DNA of 64,000 nt from Halovenus salina (GTDB taxonomy: Archaea; Halobacteriota; Halobacteria; Halobacteriales; Haloarculaceae): positions 2,046,001 to 2,110,000 of the forward strand of contig NZ_CP112972.1 of NCBI RefSeq assembly GCF_026410925.1, read 5' to 3'. Shown piece after piece: positions 17,161 to 26,913 of this stretch. Made by a program: the position numbers and the translations under genes. Each line of letters opens with the position of its first letter. The first letter of the stretch is position 1. Under the pieces are notes generated by a model, which made no database searches, had not been told where the DNA came from, and saw only the letters and a list, made by a program, of their open reading frames with translations.

Positions 17161-18621
17161 TCAGACATAGTTCGAGACTGCTGTGTCGCGTTTCTGATGG
17201 GCGTTTTCGAGCGATTCGTGGTGTGTGACGAGCGTGCTGCGGTGGTTGTCGAGTGTGTCTTGGGCGCGGTCGAGGTGGTCGCCCACTGTTTCGGGTGCAG
17301 GCCCGCCACGGGAATCACGGCTCGCGACGCTTCCTGCCGGGTCGAGGACGCGCTCAAGCGCGTTGACGTCGACGACCGCCGACAGCGGTTCGTCCAGCAC
17401 CGACTCGGCCGTCGTGTCGAGCGTCTCTACTGACGGCGTGCCCTCGGCGCGCTCGGCCGCCTCCGCGACGAGTTCGTGTGCGGTCCGGAACGGGACACCG
17501 GCCTGTGCAAGCAGGTCCGCGACGCCGGTCGCCGTCGAGAATCCTCCGCCGGCGGCTGACTCGAGTGCGTCAGTCTCCCACTCGGCGGTCGTGAGTGCGC
17601 CGACGGCGACCTCGGTCGCCTCGGTCACCGAGTCGATAGCCTCGAAGGCGTGGCTGCTCGCGCGCTGGAGGTCGCGGTTGTACGCGCGGGGCAACCCCTT
17701 CAGCGTCGTCAGCAAGCCGTCGAGACCGGCGGTTGCGTCACCGACCCGGCCCCGGACAAGTTCGAGCGTGTCGGGGTTTTTCTTCTGTGGCATGATGCTC
17801 GACGTGGAGGCGTACTCGTCGGCCAGCGTAAGATACCCCTTGTTCGCGAAGAGGACGCCGTCCTCGGCCAGCCCCGACAGGGTCGTCCCCAACCCCGCGG
17901 CCGCGGCGGTCGTCTCGACGAGAAAATCACGCGCGGAGACGGCATCGGTAGCGTTCTCGACGAGACCGTTGAATCCCAGTAGCTCGGCGGTGCGCTCGCG
18001 GTCGACGTCGAAGGGTGTTCCCGCAAACGCGGCCGCGCCAAGCGGCGAGCGGTTCAGACGGGCGTAGGCGTCGAGCAGGCGCTCGGTATCGCGGGCAAGC
18101 GCCTCCTCGTAGGAAGACAGCCAGTGGGCGACCGTCGTCGGCTGTGCCGGCTGGAGGTGTGTGTAGCCGGGCATGACCGTCTCGGTGTGTGCGGCCGCGG
18201 CCTCGAGCAACGCCGCCCGGGCTCCGACCACCGTCTCGACGGCTCCGAGTACGTCCTCACGGAGGCGATACCGGAGACACGCCGCCACCTCGTCGTTGCG
18301 TGAGCGGGCGGTGTGCATCCGTCCGCCGGTCGGCCCGACCCGACCGATGACGGCCGTCTCGATTGCCTCGTGAACGTCCTCGGCGTCGGGCAGTGCGCCG
18401 TGTCCCGCACGCTCGATTTCGACGAGTGCGTCGAGAATCGCGCCGGCGTCCTCGGCCGTGATAATCTCTTCTTCGGCGAGCATGACGACGTGAGCGCGGT
18501 CGACGGCCAGGTCTGCCGCGAAGATACGCTCGTCGGCCGAAAGCGAGGAGAGGAACTCCCGCGCGGGGCCGCCGCTGAAGCGGTCGCGGCGAACGACGCT
18601 CTCGGCGTTGTCGTCAGTCAT
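17161..18621 (-). CDS. argH: Argininosuccinate lyase
   Basis: Last arginine step: splits argininosuccinate to arginine and fumarate. The 486-residue fumarase/aspartase-superfamily protein shows GRMHTARSRNDEVA near residue 100, PGYTHLQPAQPTTVAHW near 150 (catalytic base region) and the signature STSSIMPQKKNPD near 272 with the catalytic serine. The C-terminus carries about 20 extra residues rich in His/Asp. It follows argG by 2 bp, so it is certainly cotranscribed. Confidence 0.95.
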   Translation of the reverse strand: MTDDNAESVVRRDRFSGGPAREFLSSLSADERIFAADLAVDRAHVVMLAEEEIITAEDAGAILDALVEIERAGHGALPDAEDVHEAIETAVIGRVGPTGGRMHTARSRNDEVAACLRYRLREDVLGAVETVVGARAALLEAAAAHTETVMPGYTHLQPAQPTTVAHWLSSYEEALARDTERLLDAYARLNRSPLGAAAFAGTPFDVDRERTAELLGFNGLVENATDAVSARDFLVETTAAAAGLGTTLSGLAEDGVLFANKGYLTLADEYASTSSIMPQKKNPDTLELVRGRVGDATAGLDGLLTTLKGLPRAYNRDLQRASSHAFEAIDSVTEATEVAVGALTTAEWETDALESAAGGGFSTATGVADLLAQAGVPFRTAHELVAEAAERAEGTPSVETLDTTAESVLDEPLSAVVDVNALERVLDPAGSVASRDSRGGPAPETVGDHLDRAQDTLDNHRSTLVTHHESLENAHQKRDTAVSNYV

Positions 18622-18623
18622 CG

Positions 18624-19817
18624 TCAGGCTGTGGGGTCGTCGTCCGCGAGACGGGACTGGAAGCCGTGGTATTTCGCGACGCCGGTCGCGTCGGCCTGTT
18701 CGATGCCGCCGCCCACGTCCGACTCGTTGAACGAGGCCGCACGCTCGCTGTAGACCGAGTGTGGGCTCTCGCGGGCGACCGCACGGCAGTGCCCGCCCTC
18801 AAGTTTGACGGTGACGGTACCGGTGACACGTTTTTGTGTCTCGTCGATGAAACCCTCCAGTGCGTCGACCAGCGGCGCGTCGACGAGCCCCTCGTAGGCC
18901 TTCTCGGCCCACTGCTGGTCAACGTGGTTCTTGAACTGACGCTGTTCGGTAGTCAGGACGAGCCCCTCCAGGGCCTCGTGTGCCGTCAGCAGGACCGTCG
19001 CCGCCGGATGCTCGTAGTTCTCGCGCACCTTCAGCCCGAGCATGCGGTCTTCCATCATGTCTGTCCGCCCGACTCCGTAGGCACCGGCCTGTTCGTTGAG
19101 CGCCTCGATTAGCGCCACGGGGTCGGTCACTTCGTTGTCGAGTGCGACGGGTGTCCCATCCTCGAACTCGATTGTGACGTAGGCCGGGTCGCTTCCGTCG
19201 GGGTTGTCTGTCCACTCGTAGATGTCGTCGTCGGGAATCGTCGAGGGGTCTTCGAGCTCGGAGCCCTCGACCGAGCGACTCCAGAGGTTCGTGTCGACGC
19301 TGTACTTGCCTTCGGAGCCGCCCTCGACGGGAAGGCCGCGCTCGGCGGCGTACTCGTTTTCCCACTCGCGGGTGAGCCCCAGTTCGCGGACCGGTGCAAT
19401 CACGTCGAGTTCCGAATCACGCCAGACCGCCTCAAACCGGAGCTGGTCGTTTCCTTTACCGGTGCAGCCGTGGGCGACCGCGGCACATTCTTCTTCGAGT
19501 GCGACACCGAGAATCGCCTCGGCGATGATTGGGCGGGCGAGTGCCGTCCCGAGTGGATACCCCTGGTAGGTGGCGTTTGCCTGTACCGACTGCAAGCAGA
19601 GCTCGGCGAACTCCTCGCGGGCGTCGACGACCGTGTGTTCGACATCGAGCGCCGCGGCGGTCTCGGCGGCCTCCTCGAACTCGGCCGCTGGCTGGCCGAC
19701 GTCGACGGTGACGCCGATGACCTCGTCGTAGTCGTACTCCTCTTCGAGCAGCGGAACGCATACTGTGGTGTCGAGCCCGCCAGAGAAGGCAAGCGCGACA
19801 CGTGTGGTGTCTGTCAT
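18624..19817 (-). CDS. argG: Argininosuccinate synthase
   Basis: ATP-dependent condensation of citrulline with aspartate; 397 residues, normal length. The N-terminal PP-loop ALAFSGGLDTTVCVPLLEE (residues about 8-26) binds ATP; AHGCTGKGNDQLRFE near 113 and the later GRTDMMEDRMLGLKVRE near 253 are family signatures. It is the first gene of the argG-argH unit, with argW-F downstream on the same strand. A hairpin at 19894-19909 lies in the upstream region. Confidence 0.95.
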   Translation of the reverse strand: MTDTTRVALAFSGGLDTTVCVPLLEEEYDYDEVIGVTVDVGQPAAEFEEAAETAAALDVEHTVVDAREEFAELCLQSVQANATYQGYPLGTALARPIIAEAILGVALEEECAAVAHGCTGKGNDQLRFEAVWRDSELDVIAPVRELGLTREWENEYAAERGLPVEGGSEGKYSVDTNLWSRSVEGSELEDPSTIPDDDIYEWTDNPDGSDPAYVTIEFEDGTPVALDNEVTDPVALIEALNEQAGAYGVGRTDMMEDRMLGLKVRENYEHPAATVLLTAHEALEGLVLTTEQRQFKNHVDQQWAEKAYEGLVDAPLVDALEGFIDETQKRVTGTVTVKLEGGHCRAVARESPHSVYSERAASFNESDVGGGIEQADATGVAKYHGFQSRLADDDPTA

Positions 19818-20113
19818 ATGTTGTATGTAGTGAATGACCGCCTGTGGGGCGGAGACTGCAACACGATACCGGTCGACGGGTGGAGAATAAGTGCGGGCCT
19901 AACGGCCCGGTCGTGGTCGGTGGTCGACGGACTCATTGGATGGCGAACCGACGCCTGCGTGGTGAGTCCAACGCATCTACCACAACATAGTCTGACTGCC
20001 GTATTAATAGTTTCCGGTCGCCGTATGTCATTGGGTCGGCATACCGATTGGCTCGAAACGAATCAACGTCTGTATTATTCCCGAGTATTAACGATAGGAA
20101 CACGAGGAGAATT
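19818..20113. promoter_or_regulatory. Divergent promoter region argG / proCBA
   Basis: A perfect 6 bp stem CGGGCC-TAAC-GGCCCG lies at 19894-19909, with a TATA-like CTTATTC on the minus strand near 19887-19893. TATTAA at 20086-20091 lies 23 bp before the proC ATG (20114). GAGGAG about 6 nt before that ATG could also act as a ribosome site. Both units draw on glutamate, so a shared control region is plausible; no known operator was recognised. Confidence 0.4.
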
Positions 20114-20887
20114 ATGGAGGTAACCGTCATTGGCTGTGGAAATATGGGGAGTGCTTTTATCAAGGGTCTCTCGAGAACAGGAACGCACGACGTAACTGCA
20201 TGCGACCCCGATCCGAGCGCTCTCGACTCAGTCGCACCGTACTGTCAGCAAACCACGACAACTGTCGACGACGCGGTAGAGTCGGATCTGGTCGTCCTCA
20301 CTGTGAAGCCGAATGCCGTCGACGACGTACTCCAGGCTATCGACCTCTCGTCGGACCAGACGCTCGTTACCGCGGCCGCGGGTGTCACGACCGAGTTCGT
20401 CGAAGCGCGTACCGACGCGACAGTCGTTCGTATCATGCCGAATCTCCCGGCCGAAACCGGAAATATGGCTGCCGCCGTAGCGGGGGACAAACCGGACGCC
20501 GACGTTCGCCAACTCCTCGACAGTCTCGGGGAAGCCGTCGAAATCGACGAGGGGCTGATGGATACGGCGACGGCGCTCAACGGAAGCGGCCCCGCGTTCG
20601 TGTTCTACCTCATCAAGGCGATGAAGCAGGCCGGCGTCGAGGAGGGGCTCTCGGCGGACGACGCCGAACTGCTCGCGGCACAAACCTTCAAAGGAGCTGC
20701 TGAGACGGTCCTCCAGTCCGAACGGGACGTTGACGAACTAATCGAGGCAGTCTGTTCGCCCAAGGGGACCACGATTGAGGGGATGACCGTCCTCAGAGAG
20801 AGCGATGTCGAGACGGAAATCGGAAACGCACTGTTCGCGGCGTCCGACCGGGCCAGAGAGCTGTCCGAGGAGTACGACAGTGAGTGA
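20114..20887 (+). CDS. proC: Pyrroline-5-carboxylate reductase
   Basis: NAD(P)H-dependent last step of proline synthesis; 257 residues. [19 protein letters not shown] is the Rossmann N-terminus, [13 protein letters not shown] near 110 and [18 protein letters not shown] near 155 are the ProC signatures, and the C-terminal [12 protein letters not shown] near 220 completes the family pattern. The ATG at 20114 is chosen over an upstream frame start at 20048 because the fold begins here and a TATA box lies 23 bp upstream. The stop overlaps the GTG of proB. Confidence 0.93.
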   Translation: MEVTVIGCGNMGSAFIKGLSRTGTHDVTACDPDPSALDSVAPYCQQTTTTVDDAVESDLVVLTVKPNAVDDVLQAIDLSSDQTLVTAAAGVTTEFVEARTDATVVRIMPNLPAETGNMAAAVAGDKPDADVRQLLDSLGEAVEIDEGLMDTATALNGSGPAFVFYLIKAMKQAGVEEGLSADDAELLAAQTFKGAAETVLQSERDVDELIEAVCSPKGTTIEGMTVLRESDVETEIGNALFAASDRARELSEEYDSE

Positions 20888-21707
20888 TCGAGTCGACGCC
20901 GAGGCGATCGACCGTGCACGACGGCAGGCCGCCGCAGCCGAACGCGTCGTCGTCAAGATCGGAACGAGCTCGGTTACCGACGAGGAGTCGAATCTCGACG
21001 ACGATAAGCTCGATCAGTTCGTCGACGGCGTCAATTCACTGATCGACCGCGGCAAGGAGGTCATCGTCGTCTCCTCTGGAGCAATCGGGGCCGGAAAAGG
21101 GCGAATCGATCCCGATGGCGATACCATCGAGGCGTCACAGGCGCTCTCGACGATCGGGCAGAGCCACCTCATGCGACGGTACACGGAGAGCTTCGAACGG
21201 TACGACCGGTCCGTTGCGCAACTCCTTTTGACCAGACACGATCTCAACAACGCCGAACGCTTCACGAACTTCAGGAACACCCTCGAGACGCTTCTCGAGT
21301 GGGATGTCGTGCCCATCATGAACGAAAACGACGCCGTTGCGATCGAGGAACTCCGAATTGGCGACAACGATATGCTCTCGGCGTCCGTCGGTGTCGGTAT
21401 CGATGTCGATCTGCTGGTTACACTCACCGATGTCGGTGGCGTGTACACCGACAACCCGAAAGAAGATGACGAACCGGAACGAATCGAAGCTATTGGGCGC
21501 AACTACGCCGAGATCGAGACTTTCATCGAAGAGAGTACGACAGACGAGTTCGGCGGCATTCGAACGAAGGTTCGTGGCGCCCGAAAGATCAGCGAACACG
21601 GTGCACCGGCGATTATCGCTCGATCGACAGAGCCGGACGTCCTCCAGAAAATCGCTACCGGTGAACCGGTCGGAACGATATTCGTCCCTATCAGCGAACA
21701 ACAATGA
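20880..21707 (+). CDS. proB: Glutamate 5-kinase (PUA-less form)
   Basis: Phosphorylates glutamate at the start of proline synthesis. The 275-residue amino-acid-kinase domain shows [15 protein letters not shown] near the N-terminus, [14 protein letters not shown] near 62, [13 protein letters not shown] near 147, and [13 protein letters not shown] near 185. The C-terminal PUA domain of bacterial ProB is absent, giving a short form. I chose GTG at 20880, which overlaps the proC stop by 8 bp; the earlier ATG at 20805 would read deep into proC. Confidence 0.9.
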   Translation: MSDRVDAEAIDRARRQAAAAERVVVKIGTSSVTDEESNLDDDKLDQFVDGVNSLIDRGKEVIVVSSGAIGAGKGRIDPDGDTIEASQALSTIGQSHLMRRYTESFERYDRSVAQLLLTRHDLNNAERFTNFRNTLETLLEWDVVPIMNENDAVAIEELRIGDNDMLSASVGVGIDVDLLVTLTDVGGVYTDNPKEDDEPERIEAIGRNYAEIETFIEESTTDEFGGIRTKVRGARKISEHGAPAIIARSTEPDVLQKIATGEPVGTIFVPISEQQ

Positions 21708-23035
21708 CTGAGAAAAGTACGAAAGCGAAAGTGACAGAAGCAAACGAGGCAGCCCTCGAGCTTGGAACACGCTCGGACAGCGAGCGCAGCGCGAGCCTCC
21801 ACAGAATCGCCGACGCAATCGAGGACAGCCAGGAGGAGATCCTCGACGCGAACGCCGAGGACGTTCGGGAAGCCGAAGAGATGCTCGCGAGCGGGGAGTA
21901 CAGTCGAGCCCTCGTCGACCGTCTCGAACTCTCGCCGTCGAAGCTCCGGAGTATCGCCGAGATGGTCCGAAGCGTTGCCGACCAGGAGGATCCCCTCGGC
22001 AAGACGTTTACCGCGAGACGTCTCGACGAAGAACTCGAACTGTACAAGGTGGCGGTCCCGATTGGTGTCATCGGAACTGTCTTCGAGTCCAGACCCGACG
22101 CCCTGGTGCAGATTGCCGCGCTCAGCCTCAAGTCGGGGAACGCAGTCATCCTGAAAGGCGGCAGCGAGGCCAGCAGTTCGAACCGGGTTCTCTTCGAGAT
22201 CATTCGAGACGCAGCTTCGGAGTTGCCCGGTGGCTGGGCACAGCTGATCGAGGCGCGCGAGGATGTCGACACGATGCTCGGGATGGATGACTCAATCGAC
22301 CTCCTCATGCCACGAGGGAGTTCGGAGTTCGTCAGTTACATCCAGGACAACACGAGCATCCCCGTTCTCGGCCACACCGAGGGTGTGTGTCACGTCTTCG
22401 TCGATAGCGAGGCTGACCTCTCGATGGCGTCCGAAATCGCATACGACGCGAAGGTGCAGTATCCTGCGGTCTGTAACGCCGTAGAGACGCTATTAGTCCA
22501 CGAGGACGTGGCAGACGAGTTTTTACCGGACATCGCTGGTCGCTATCGTAACGCCGATGTCGAGTTACGGGGTGACGAAGCCACACGCGAAATAATCGAG
22601 GCGAAGCCAGCGACGACCGAAGACTGGTCGACGGAGTACGGCGACCTCACACTCTCGATTAAGATTGTCGAGGCGCTGGAGTCGGCGATTGACCACGTCA
22701 ATACCTACGGATCGAAGCACACCGATTCAATCGTGACTGCTGTCACAGAACGAGCAGGTACGTTCATGCGAGCTGTCGACTCCGCGAGCGTGTTCCACAA
22801 CGCCTCAACGAGGTTCAGCGACGGGTACCGGTACGGACTCGGCGCTGAAGTGGGTATTAGCACAGGGAAGACCCACGCCAGAGGACCAGTCGGCCTTGAG
22901 GGCCTGACAACATACAAGTATCACCTCGAAGGGAGCGGGCAGACCGTCGGTGTCTACGCAGGAGACGACGCAAACCCGTTCCTCCACGAGGAGTTCGAGG
23001 GTGAGTGGAACTCCGGGCGTCTCTCTGAAGAATAA
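21704..23035 (+). CDS. proA: Glutamate-5-semialdehyde dehydrogenase (gamma-glutamyl phosphate reductase)
   Basis: Reduces glutamyl-5-phosphate to the semialdehyde; 443 residues of the aldehyde-dehydrogenase fold. [20 protein letters not shown] near 117, [12 protein letters not shown] near 147 and the catalytic-cysteine segment [16 protein letters not shown] near 255 are diagnostic; [20 protein letters not shown] near 380 is the C-terminal signature. The ATG overlaps the proB stop by 4 bp (ATGA). It is the last gene of the operon, followed by a T-rich terminator at 23082-23093. Confidence 0.94.
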   Translation: MTEKSTKAKVTEANEAALELGTRSDSERSASLHRIADAIEDSQEEILDANAEDVREAEEMLASGEYSRALVDRLELSPSKLRSIAEMVRSVADQEDPLGKTFTARRLDEELELYKVAVPIGVIGTVFESRPDALVQIAALSLKSGNAVILKGGSEASSSNRVLFEIIRDAASELPGGWAQLIEAREDVDTMLGMDDSIDLLMPRGSSEFVSYIQDNTSIPVLGHTEGVCHVFVDSEADLSMASEIAYDAKVQYPAVCNAVETLLVHEDVADEFLPDIAGRYRNADVELRGDEATREIIEAKPATTEDWSTEYGDLTLSIKIVEALESAIDHVNTYGSKHTDSIVTAVTERAGTFMRAVDSASVFHNASTRFSDGYRYGLGAEVGISTGKTHARGPVGLEGLTTYKYHLEGSGQTVGVYAGDDANPFLHEEFEGEWNSGRLSEE

Positions 23036-23081
23036 CTCCTCAAAGACAAGCTGTGTCGCTGTGGTCGGCGACGACCCCCCT

Positions 23082-23093
23082 GTTTTTATTTTT
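23082..23093 (+). terminator. T-rich terminator after proA
   Basis: GTTTTTATTTTT preceded by a C-run, about 45 bp past the proA stop, matches the poly-T terminators of archaea. Confidence 0.55.
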
Positions 23094-23201
23094 GGCCGAA
23101 CTGTTTCGATGTGAGTCGCTCTCGTGGTGGTGTATCCGCCACGGAACTCGGACTCTTCCGGGAGTCCGGCCAGTCTATCATCAGCGTATTACATCATAAC
23201 A

Positions 23202-24551
23202 ATGACAGACGAGACAGAGACACCGAGTCCACTCGACCCGTTCAAGCAGTTCTTTTCGTTCCAGCGGGACGTACTGGTCCTTTCGGTGGCGATGTTCGCG
23301 TTCAGCCTCGGCTTCCAGATGACCAGCCGATACATTCCCCGGTATATGTCTGTCCTCGGTGCTGGCGGACTCGCAATCGGACTGTTTGGCACGGTGGGGA
23401 ACATCATCAGCGCCGCCTACCCCTATCCCGGCGGGGTTATCTCCGACCGCATCGGCTCACGGTACGCGCTCACGCTCTTCGGGCTGATTTCGAGTCTCGG
23501 CTTTCTGTTCTGGCTCGTCGCACCCGCGCTTGGGACGATAGTTGTCGGCGGCGTGACCATCGAGCCGTGGTTCTGGATTTTCGTCGGGCTCTTTCTCGCA
23601 CAGGCCTGGAAGTCCTTCGGCCTCGGCGCGACCTTCGCTATCGTCAAGCAGGCTGTTCCGCCGTCACGACTCGCCCGTGGGTTCGCTAGCACCGAGGTGT
23701 TTCGCCGGACTGCCTTTCTGGTCGGTCCGCTACTCGCCGCTGTCGTCCTGTTTGTCTTCGCGGACTTCCAGGTCGGCTTCCAGGTCATCCTCGCCGTCGG
23801 CATGGTCTTTGGCGTCGTCGCTACGGCCACACAGCACCTCCTCTACGAGGCCGAGGACACCTCGATTGGGAAGGAGTTCGAGGGTCTCCAGGAAATCAGA
23901 GACGACCTCCGGGGCCTCCCGCCCGCGTTGCGGCCGCTTCTGGTCGCGGACACGCTCGTTCGCTTCGCCAACGGGATGGTGTACGTCTTCTTTATCATCG
24001 TCGTCACGGAGTTTCTCGAAGTGAGCCTCGACCTCGGCGCGGTGACGCTCAATCCCGACGTGTTCTTCGGCGTCTTGCTCGCCCTGGAGATGGTCGTCGC
24101 GCTCGTCTCGATGCCCGTCGCCGCGAAACTCGCTGAGCGCGTCGGGCTGAAACCCGTTGTCGCGCTTGGATTCGCGGTGTACGCTATCTTCCCGGTACTC
24201 CTGATTTCGGTCCCGGAGGGGGTCCCGTTCACTGCCGCGCTCGTCGTTCTGTTGTTCCTGTTCTCGGGGCTGCGCTTTGCCGGGCTGCCCGCACACAAGG
24301 CGCTCATCGTCGGGCCGGCCGAACAGCAGGCCGGCGGTCGCGTCTCGGGGTCGTACTATCTCGTCCGCAACACGGTCGTCATCCCGAGTGCCGCCATCGG
24401 CGGTGCCATCTACGACGGGTTCACGATCCCGGCCACGTCGCTTGGCTACGGCGGCAGTCCGACGCTCGCGTTCGCGCTTGCGACGGCTATCGGGAGCGTT
24501 GGCGTCGTCTACTTCCTCCTCTTCGGCAAGGAGTTCGAGGCCTACGAGTAA
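23202..24551 (+). CDS. Major facilitator superfamily transporter
   Basis: A 449-residue transporter with twelve predicted membrane segments. GGVISDRIGSRYALTLFG near residue 75 is the loop 2-3 MFS motif; RVSGSYYLVRNTVVIPSAAIGG near 385 lies in a late helix. Substrate unknown. The ATG at 23202 (MTDETETPSPLDP) starts an acidic leader before the first helix and is preferred over 23124, whose extra residues are not membrane-like or conserved. It has its own intergenic region after the proA terminator. Confidence 0.85.
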   Translation: MTDETETPSPLDPFKQFFSFQRDVLVLSVAMFAFSLGFQMTSRYIPRYMSVLGAGGLAIGLFGTVGNIISAAYPYPGGVISDRIGSRYALTLFGLISSLGFLFWLVAPALGTIVVGGVTIEPWFWIFVGLFLAQAWKSFGLGATFAIVKQAVPPSRLARGFASTEVFRRTAFLVGPLLAAVVLFVFADFQVGFQVILAVGMVFGVVATATQHLLYEAEDTSIGKEFEGLQEIRDDLRGLPPALRPLLVADTLVRFANGMVYVFFIIVVTEFLEVSLDLGAVTLNPDVFFGVLLALEMVVALVSMPVAAKLAERVGLKPVVALGFAVYAIFPVLLISVPEGVPFTAALVVLLFLFSGLRFAGLPAHKALIVGPAEQQAGGRVSGSYYLVRNTVVIPSAAIGGAIYDGFTIPATSLGYGGSPTLAFALATAIGSVGVVYFLLFGKEFEAYE

Positions 24552-24586
24552 CGGCCTATTTGTGCTCGCAGCCAGAACAAACGCGT

Positions 24587-25828
24587 ATGGACGACAGCGC
24601 CGCACTCGGGCGCTACAGCTCCCCGCTTGACTCGACGACGCCGGACGGCGACGATCTTGAGCCGCTCACTGACACGCTCGGGGACGCGACAATCGTCGGC
24701 CTCGGCGAGGCGACACACGGGACCCACGATCTGTTCGAGCTGAAAGGGGCCGTCGTTCGCCATCTCGTCGCCGACTGCGGCGTGCGGACGGTCGCCTTCG
24801 AGACGGATTTCGCGAAGACGCTCGCACTCGACGAGTACGTCCGGCGCGGCGAGGGGACGGCCGCAGACGCACTCGACGCGCTGGTGCTCTGGGTCTGGCG
24901 CGCCGAGTCGATACTGGAGACCGTCGAGTGGCTCCGCGCGTTCAACGAGGGGCGACCGCCGGAGGACAGGGTCCGTCTGCTCGGGGTCAGCCTCTCTGAG
25001 CCGGGCGCGCCAGCGAGGAGGCTCCGGGCGCTCCTTCAGGCGGTTCCGTCGATAGCTGTCCCGGACGAACTGGACGCCCTCGCCGACGACCCGGTACCGG
25101 AAGACGACCGTGATGCGTTTCTCGACGACGGCATCGCCGTTGCCCGCGGGCTCCGAGACACCCTCGATGCCCACCGGCCGGCCGTCGTCGACCGGCTCTC
25201 GCCCCGCGAGTGGACCGTCGCCAGGCGGCTGTGTCGCCACCTCGAACAGAACTGCGAGTGGAACCGGCTGCGCCTCGCGACCGAGGGCTTCGACCCCGAG
25301 GCGTTCGAGTTGCGCGACCGGCTGATGGCCGAGACGGTCGGCTGGTGTCTGGATACGGACCCCGGCGACGGCGTGGCCGTCTGGGCACACAACAGCCACG
25401 TCAAGCGCGGCTCGTTCGACATGCCACAGGACTGGGCGGCCGGCGAGACGATGGGCGAGGTTATCGCACAGGACCACGGCTCTGCCTACCGGCCGTACGC
25501 GACCGACTTCGCCCGCGGCAGCTACCGCGCAGTCGCCGATTCAGAGGCCGGGCCGGAGACGTTCACCGCAGACGGCCCGCCAACGGAAGCCACGACCGCG
25601 ACGCTCGACACTGTCGAAACACCGACTGGCTTCCTCGATATCGAGAGCGCAGCCGCAGATTCGCGGCTCGATTCCTGGTTCGACCGGGACCGGAAACTTC
25701 GGGCCGTCGCCGCGCTGGTCGATCCCGACGCCGATGACCGGCGGCGGATGACGACTGACCTGGCGTCGTCGTTCGACGGGCTGTTTGCAATCGAAGAGAC
25801 GGCTCCGTCGATCCCGCTCGCTCGCTGA
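24587..25828 (+). CDS. Erythromycin-esterase-family protein
   Basis: A 413-residue member of the erythromycin esterase/succinoglycan-synthesis-like hydrolase family. VGLGEATHGTHDLFELK near residue 37 contains the conserved Glu and His, VAFETDF near 70 follows, and VAVWAHNSHVKRGS near 270 carries the second catalytic His. Bacterial relatives hydrolyse macrolide lactones; the archaeal substrate is unknown and drug resistance should not be assumed. The ATG at 24587 (MDDSAALGRY) is preferred over 24560. It is followed on the same strand by another hydrolase. Confidence 0.85.
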   Translation: MDDSAALGRYSSPLDSTTPDGDDLEPLTDTLGDATIVGLGEATHGTHDLFELKGAVVRHLVADCGVRTVAFETDFAKTLALDEYVRRGEGTAADALDALVLWVWRAESILETVEWLRAFNEGRPPEDRVRLLGVSLSEPGAPARRLRALLQAVPSIAVPDELDALADDPVPEDDRDAFLDDGIAVARGLRDTLDAHRPAVVDRLSPREWTVARRLCRHLEQNCEWNRLRLATEGFDPEAFELRDRLMAETVGWCLDTDPGDGVAVWAHNSHVKRGSFDMPQDWAAGETMGEVIAQDHGSAYRPYATDFARGSYRAVADSEAGPETFTADGPPTEATTATLDTVETPTGFLDIESAAADSRLDSWFDRDRKLRAVAALVDPDADDRRRMTTDLASSFDGLFAIEETAPSIPLAR

Positions 25829-25882
25829 GACGATGCGGGCGACGAACAACCGATTAACATCGCGTCACGATGAACACCACAC

Positions 25883-26824
25883 GTGAGCAAGACATTCGTT
25901 CGGGATCGGAGGGTTCGGACCGACGACGCGAGCGGTCGCCTGTTCAGGGGAATTGGCGACGGTCCACGTCCGGGCGTCCTCCTCTGTCACGGCGCTGGTG
26001 GGGCAGGCGGCTACGAGCAGCGGTACGCCGCGATGCTCGCCGAACACGGCTACACGGTCTTCTGTGTCGAATACTTCGGCGCCCCTGGCGTTCGTGATGC
26101 GCTACTGGAAGTCCCGCTGGAAGAGTTTGGTGACGCCGCCGAGTGGCTTCTCGACCGTCCGACCGTCAGCGGAGATGCTGTCGGTGTTATCGGGTTCTCG
26201 CGTGGCGGTGAGGCGGCACTGTTGGTCGGCTCGCAGTTCGACACTGTCGGCGTCGTGGTGGCGTACGTGCCGAGCTGTTATGCGTGGGCTGCCCCCTCCT
26301 GGATGGACGGGGTCGGCGACGACCGACCGTCTTGGACTCTCGACGGTGAGCCCGTTCCGTACCTGAACATCGACGAGTACGTGCCCGACGACAACGACCC
26401 CGACGACCCACTCACGAGTGACGGCCATAGCGCATGCTCACTGGCTCTAGAGGGGACGACGGAAGCAGCGAAAGAGCGAGCGACTATCCCGGTCGAGGCG
26501 ATCGATGGGCTGGTCCTGCTCGTCTCTGGCGGTTCGGACACGGTCTGGCCGTCGTCACTGTTTGCAGACCGTGCGGCGGCGCGGCTCGAACGCAACAACC
26601 ACGCGTGGCAGTTCGACCATCTCGCCGTTCCAGACGCCGGTCACGCGATTCGTGTTCCCTATCGGTTCGACGAGGAGACGCCACTCGACGGCACGCACGC
26701 GTACGGTGGCACCCACAGCGAGAACGCACGGGCAAGTGCGCTCGCCTGGCGACGAACCCTCCAGTATCTCGACCGGGCGCTCGGCCCGTCCGACGCTCCC
26801 GTCGTGGGCCGGTCTGACACCTGA
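25883..26824 (+). CDS. Alpha/beta hydrolase, acyl-CoA thioester hydrolase/BAAT C-terminal type
   Basis: A 313-residue alpha/beta hydrolase. VLLCHGAGGAGGYEQRYA near residue 33 is the oxyanion loop; GVIGFSRGGEAALLVGS near 102 is the nucleophile elbow (Gly-Phe-Ser-Arg-Gly), Asp lies in VSGGSDTVWPSS near 216, and His in VPDAGHAIRVPYR near 250. The pattern suits the BAAT C-terminal/dienelactone-hydrolase group; the substrate is not predictable. It begins with GTG at 25883. It lies 54 bp after the esterase-like gene, possibly in the same transcript. Confidence 0.8.
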   Translation: MSKTFVRDRRVRTDDASGRLFRGIGDGPRPGVLLCHGAGGAGGYEQRYAAMLAEHGYTVFCVEYFGAPGVRDALLEVPLEEFGDAAEWLLDRPTVSGDAVGVIGFSRGGEAALLVGSQFDTVGVVVAYVPSCYAWAAPSWMDGVGDDRPSWTLDGEPVPYLNIDEYVPDDNDPDDPLTSDGHSACSLALEGTTEAAKERATIPVEAIDGLVLLVSGGSDTVWPSSLFADRAAARLERNNHAWQFDHLAVPDAGHAIRVPYRFDEETPLDGTHAYGGTHSENARASALAWRRTLQYLDRALGPSDAPVVGRSDT

Positions 26825-26913
26825 CAGCGGGAGACAACTGGGGGGAGGTTGTCTTCGGACGTGAGACGGCGAAGTCGATACGCGTTTAGCCGTCGGTCGG
26901 TGACATTGGAACA

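Noticed and set aside
16980-17168. 62-codon frame after argH on the minus strand, overlapping its stop
   Set aside because: Pro/Arg-rich and not acidic like neighbouring proteins, and it spans a hairpin likely to be a terminator; kept only as a remark in the promoter entry.
19894-19909. GC hairpin upstream of argG as part of a tRNA or structured RNA gene
   Set aside because: No cloverleaf, no T-loop consensus and no 3' acceptor pairing; it is only a short stem-loop.
24587-25828. Calling the erythromycin-esterase-like gene an antibiotic-resistance gene
   Set aside because: The family includes many non-resistance members and macrolides are not relevant substrates in this setting; only the family name is supported.
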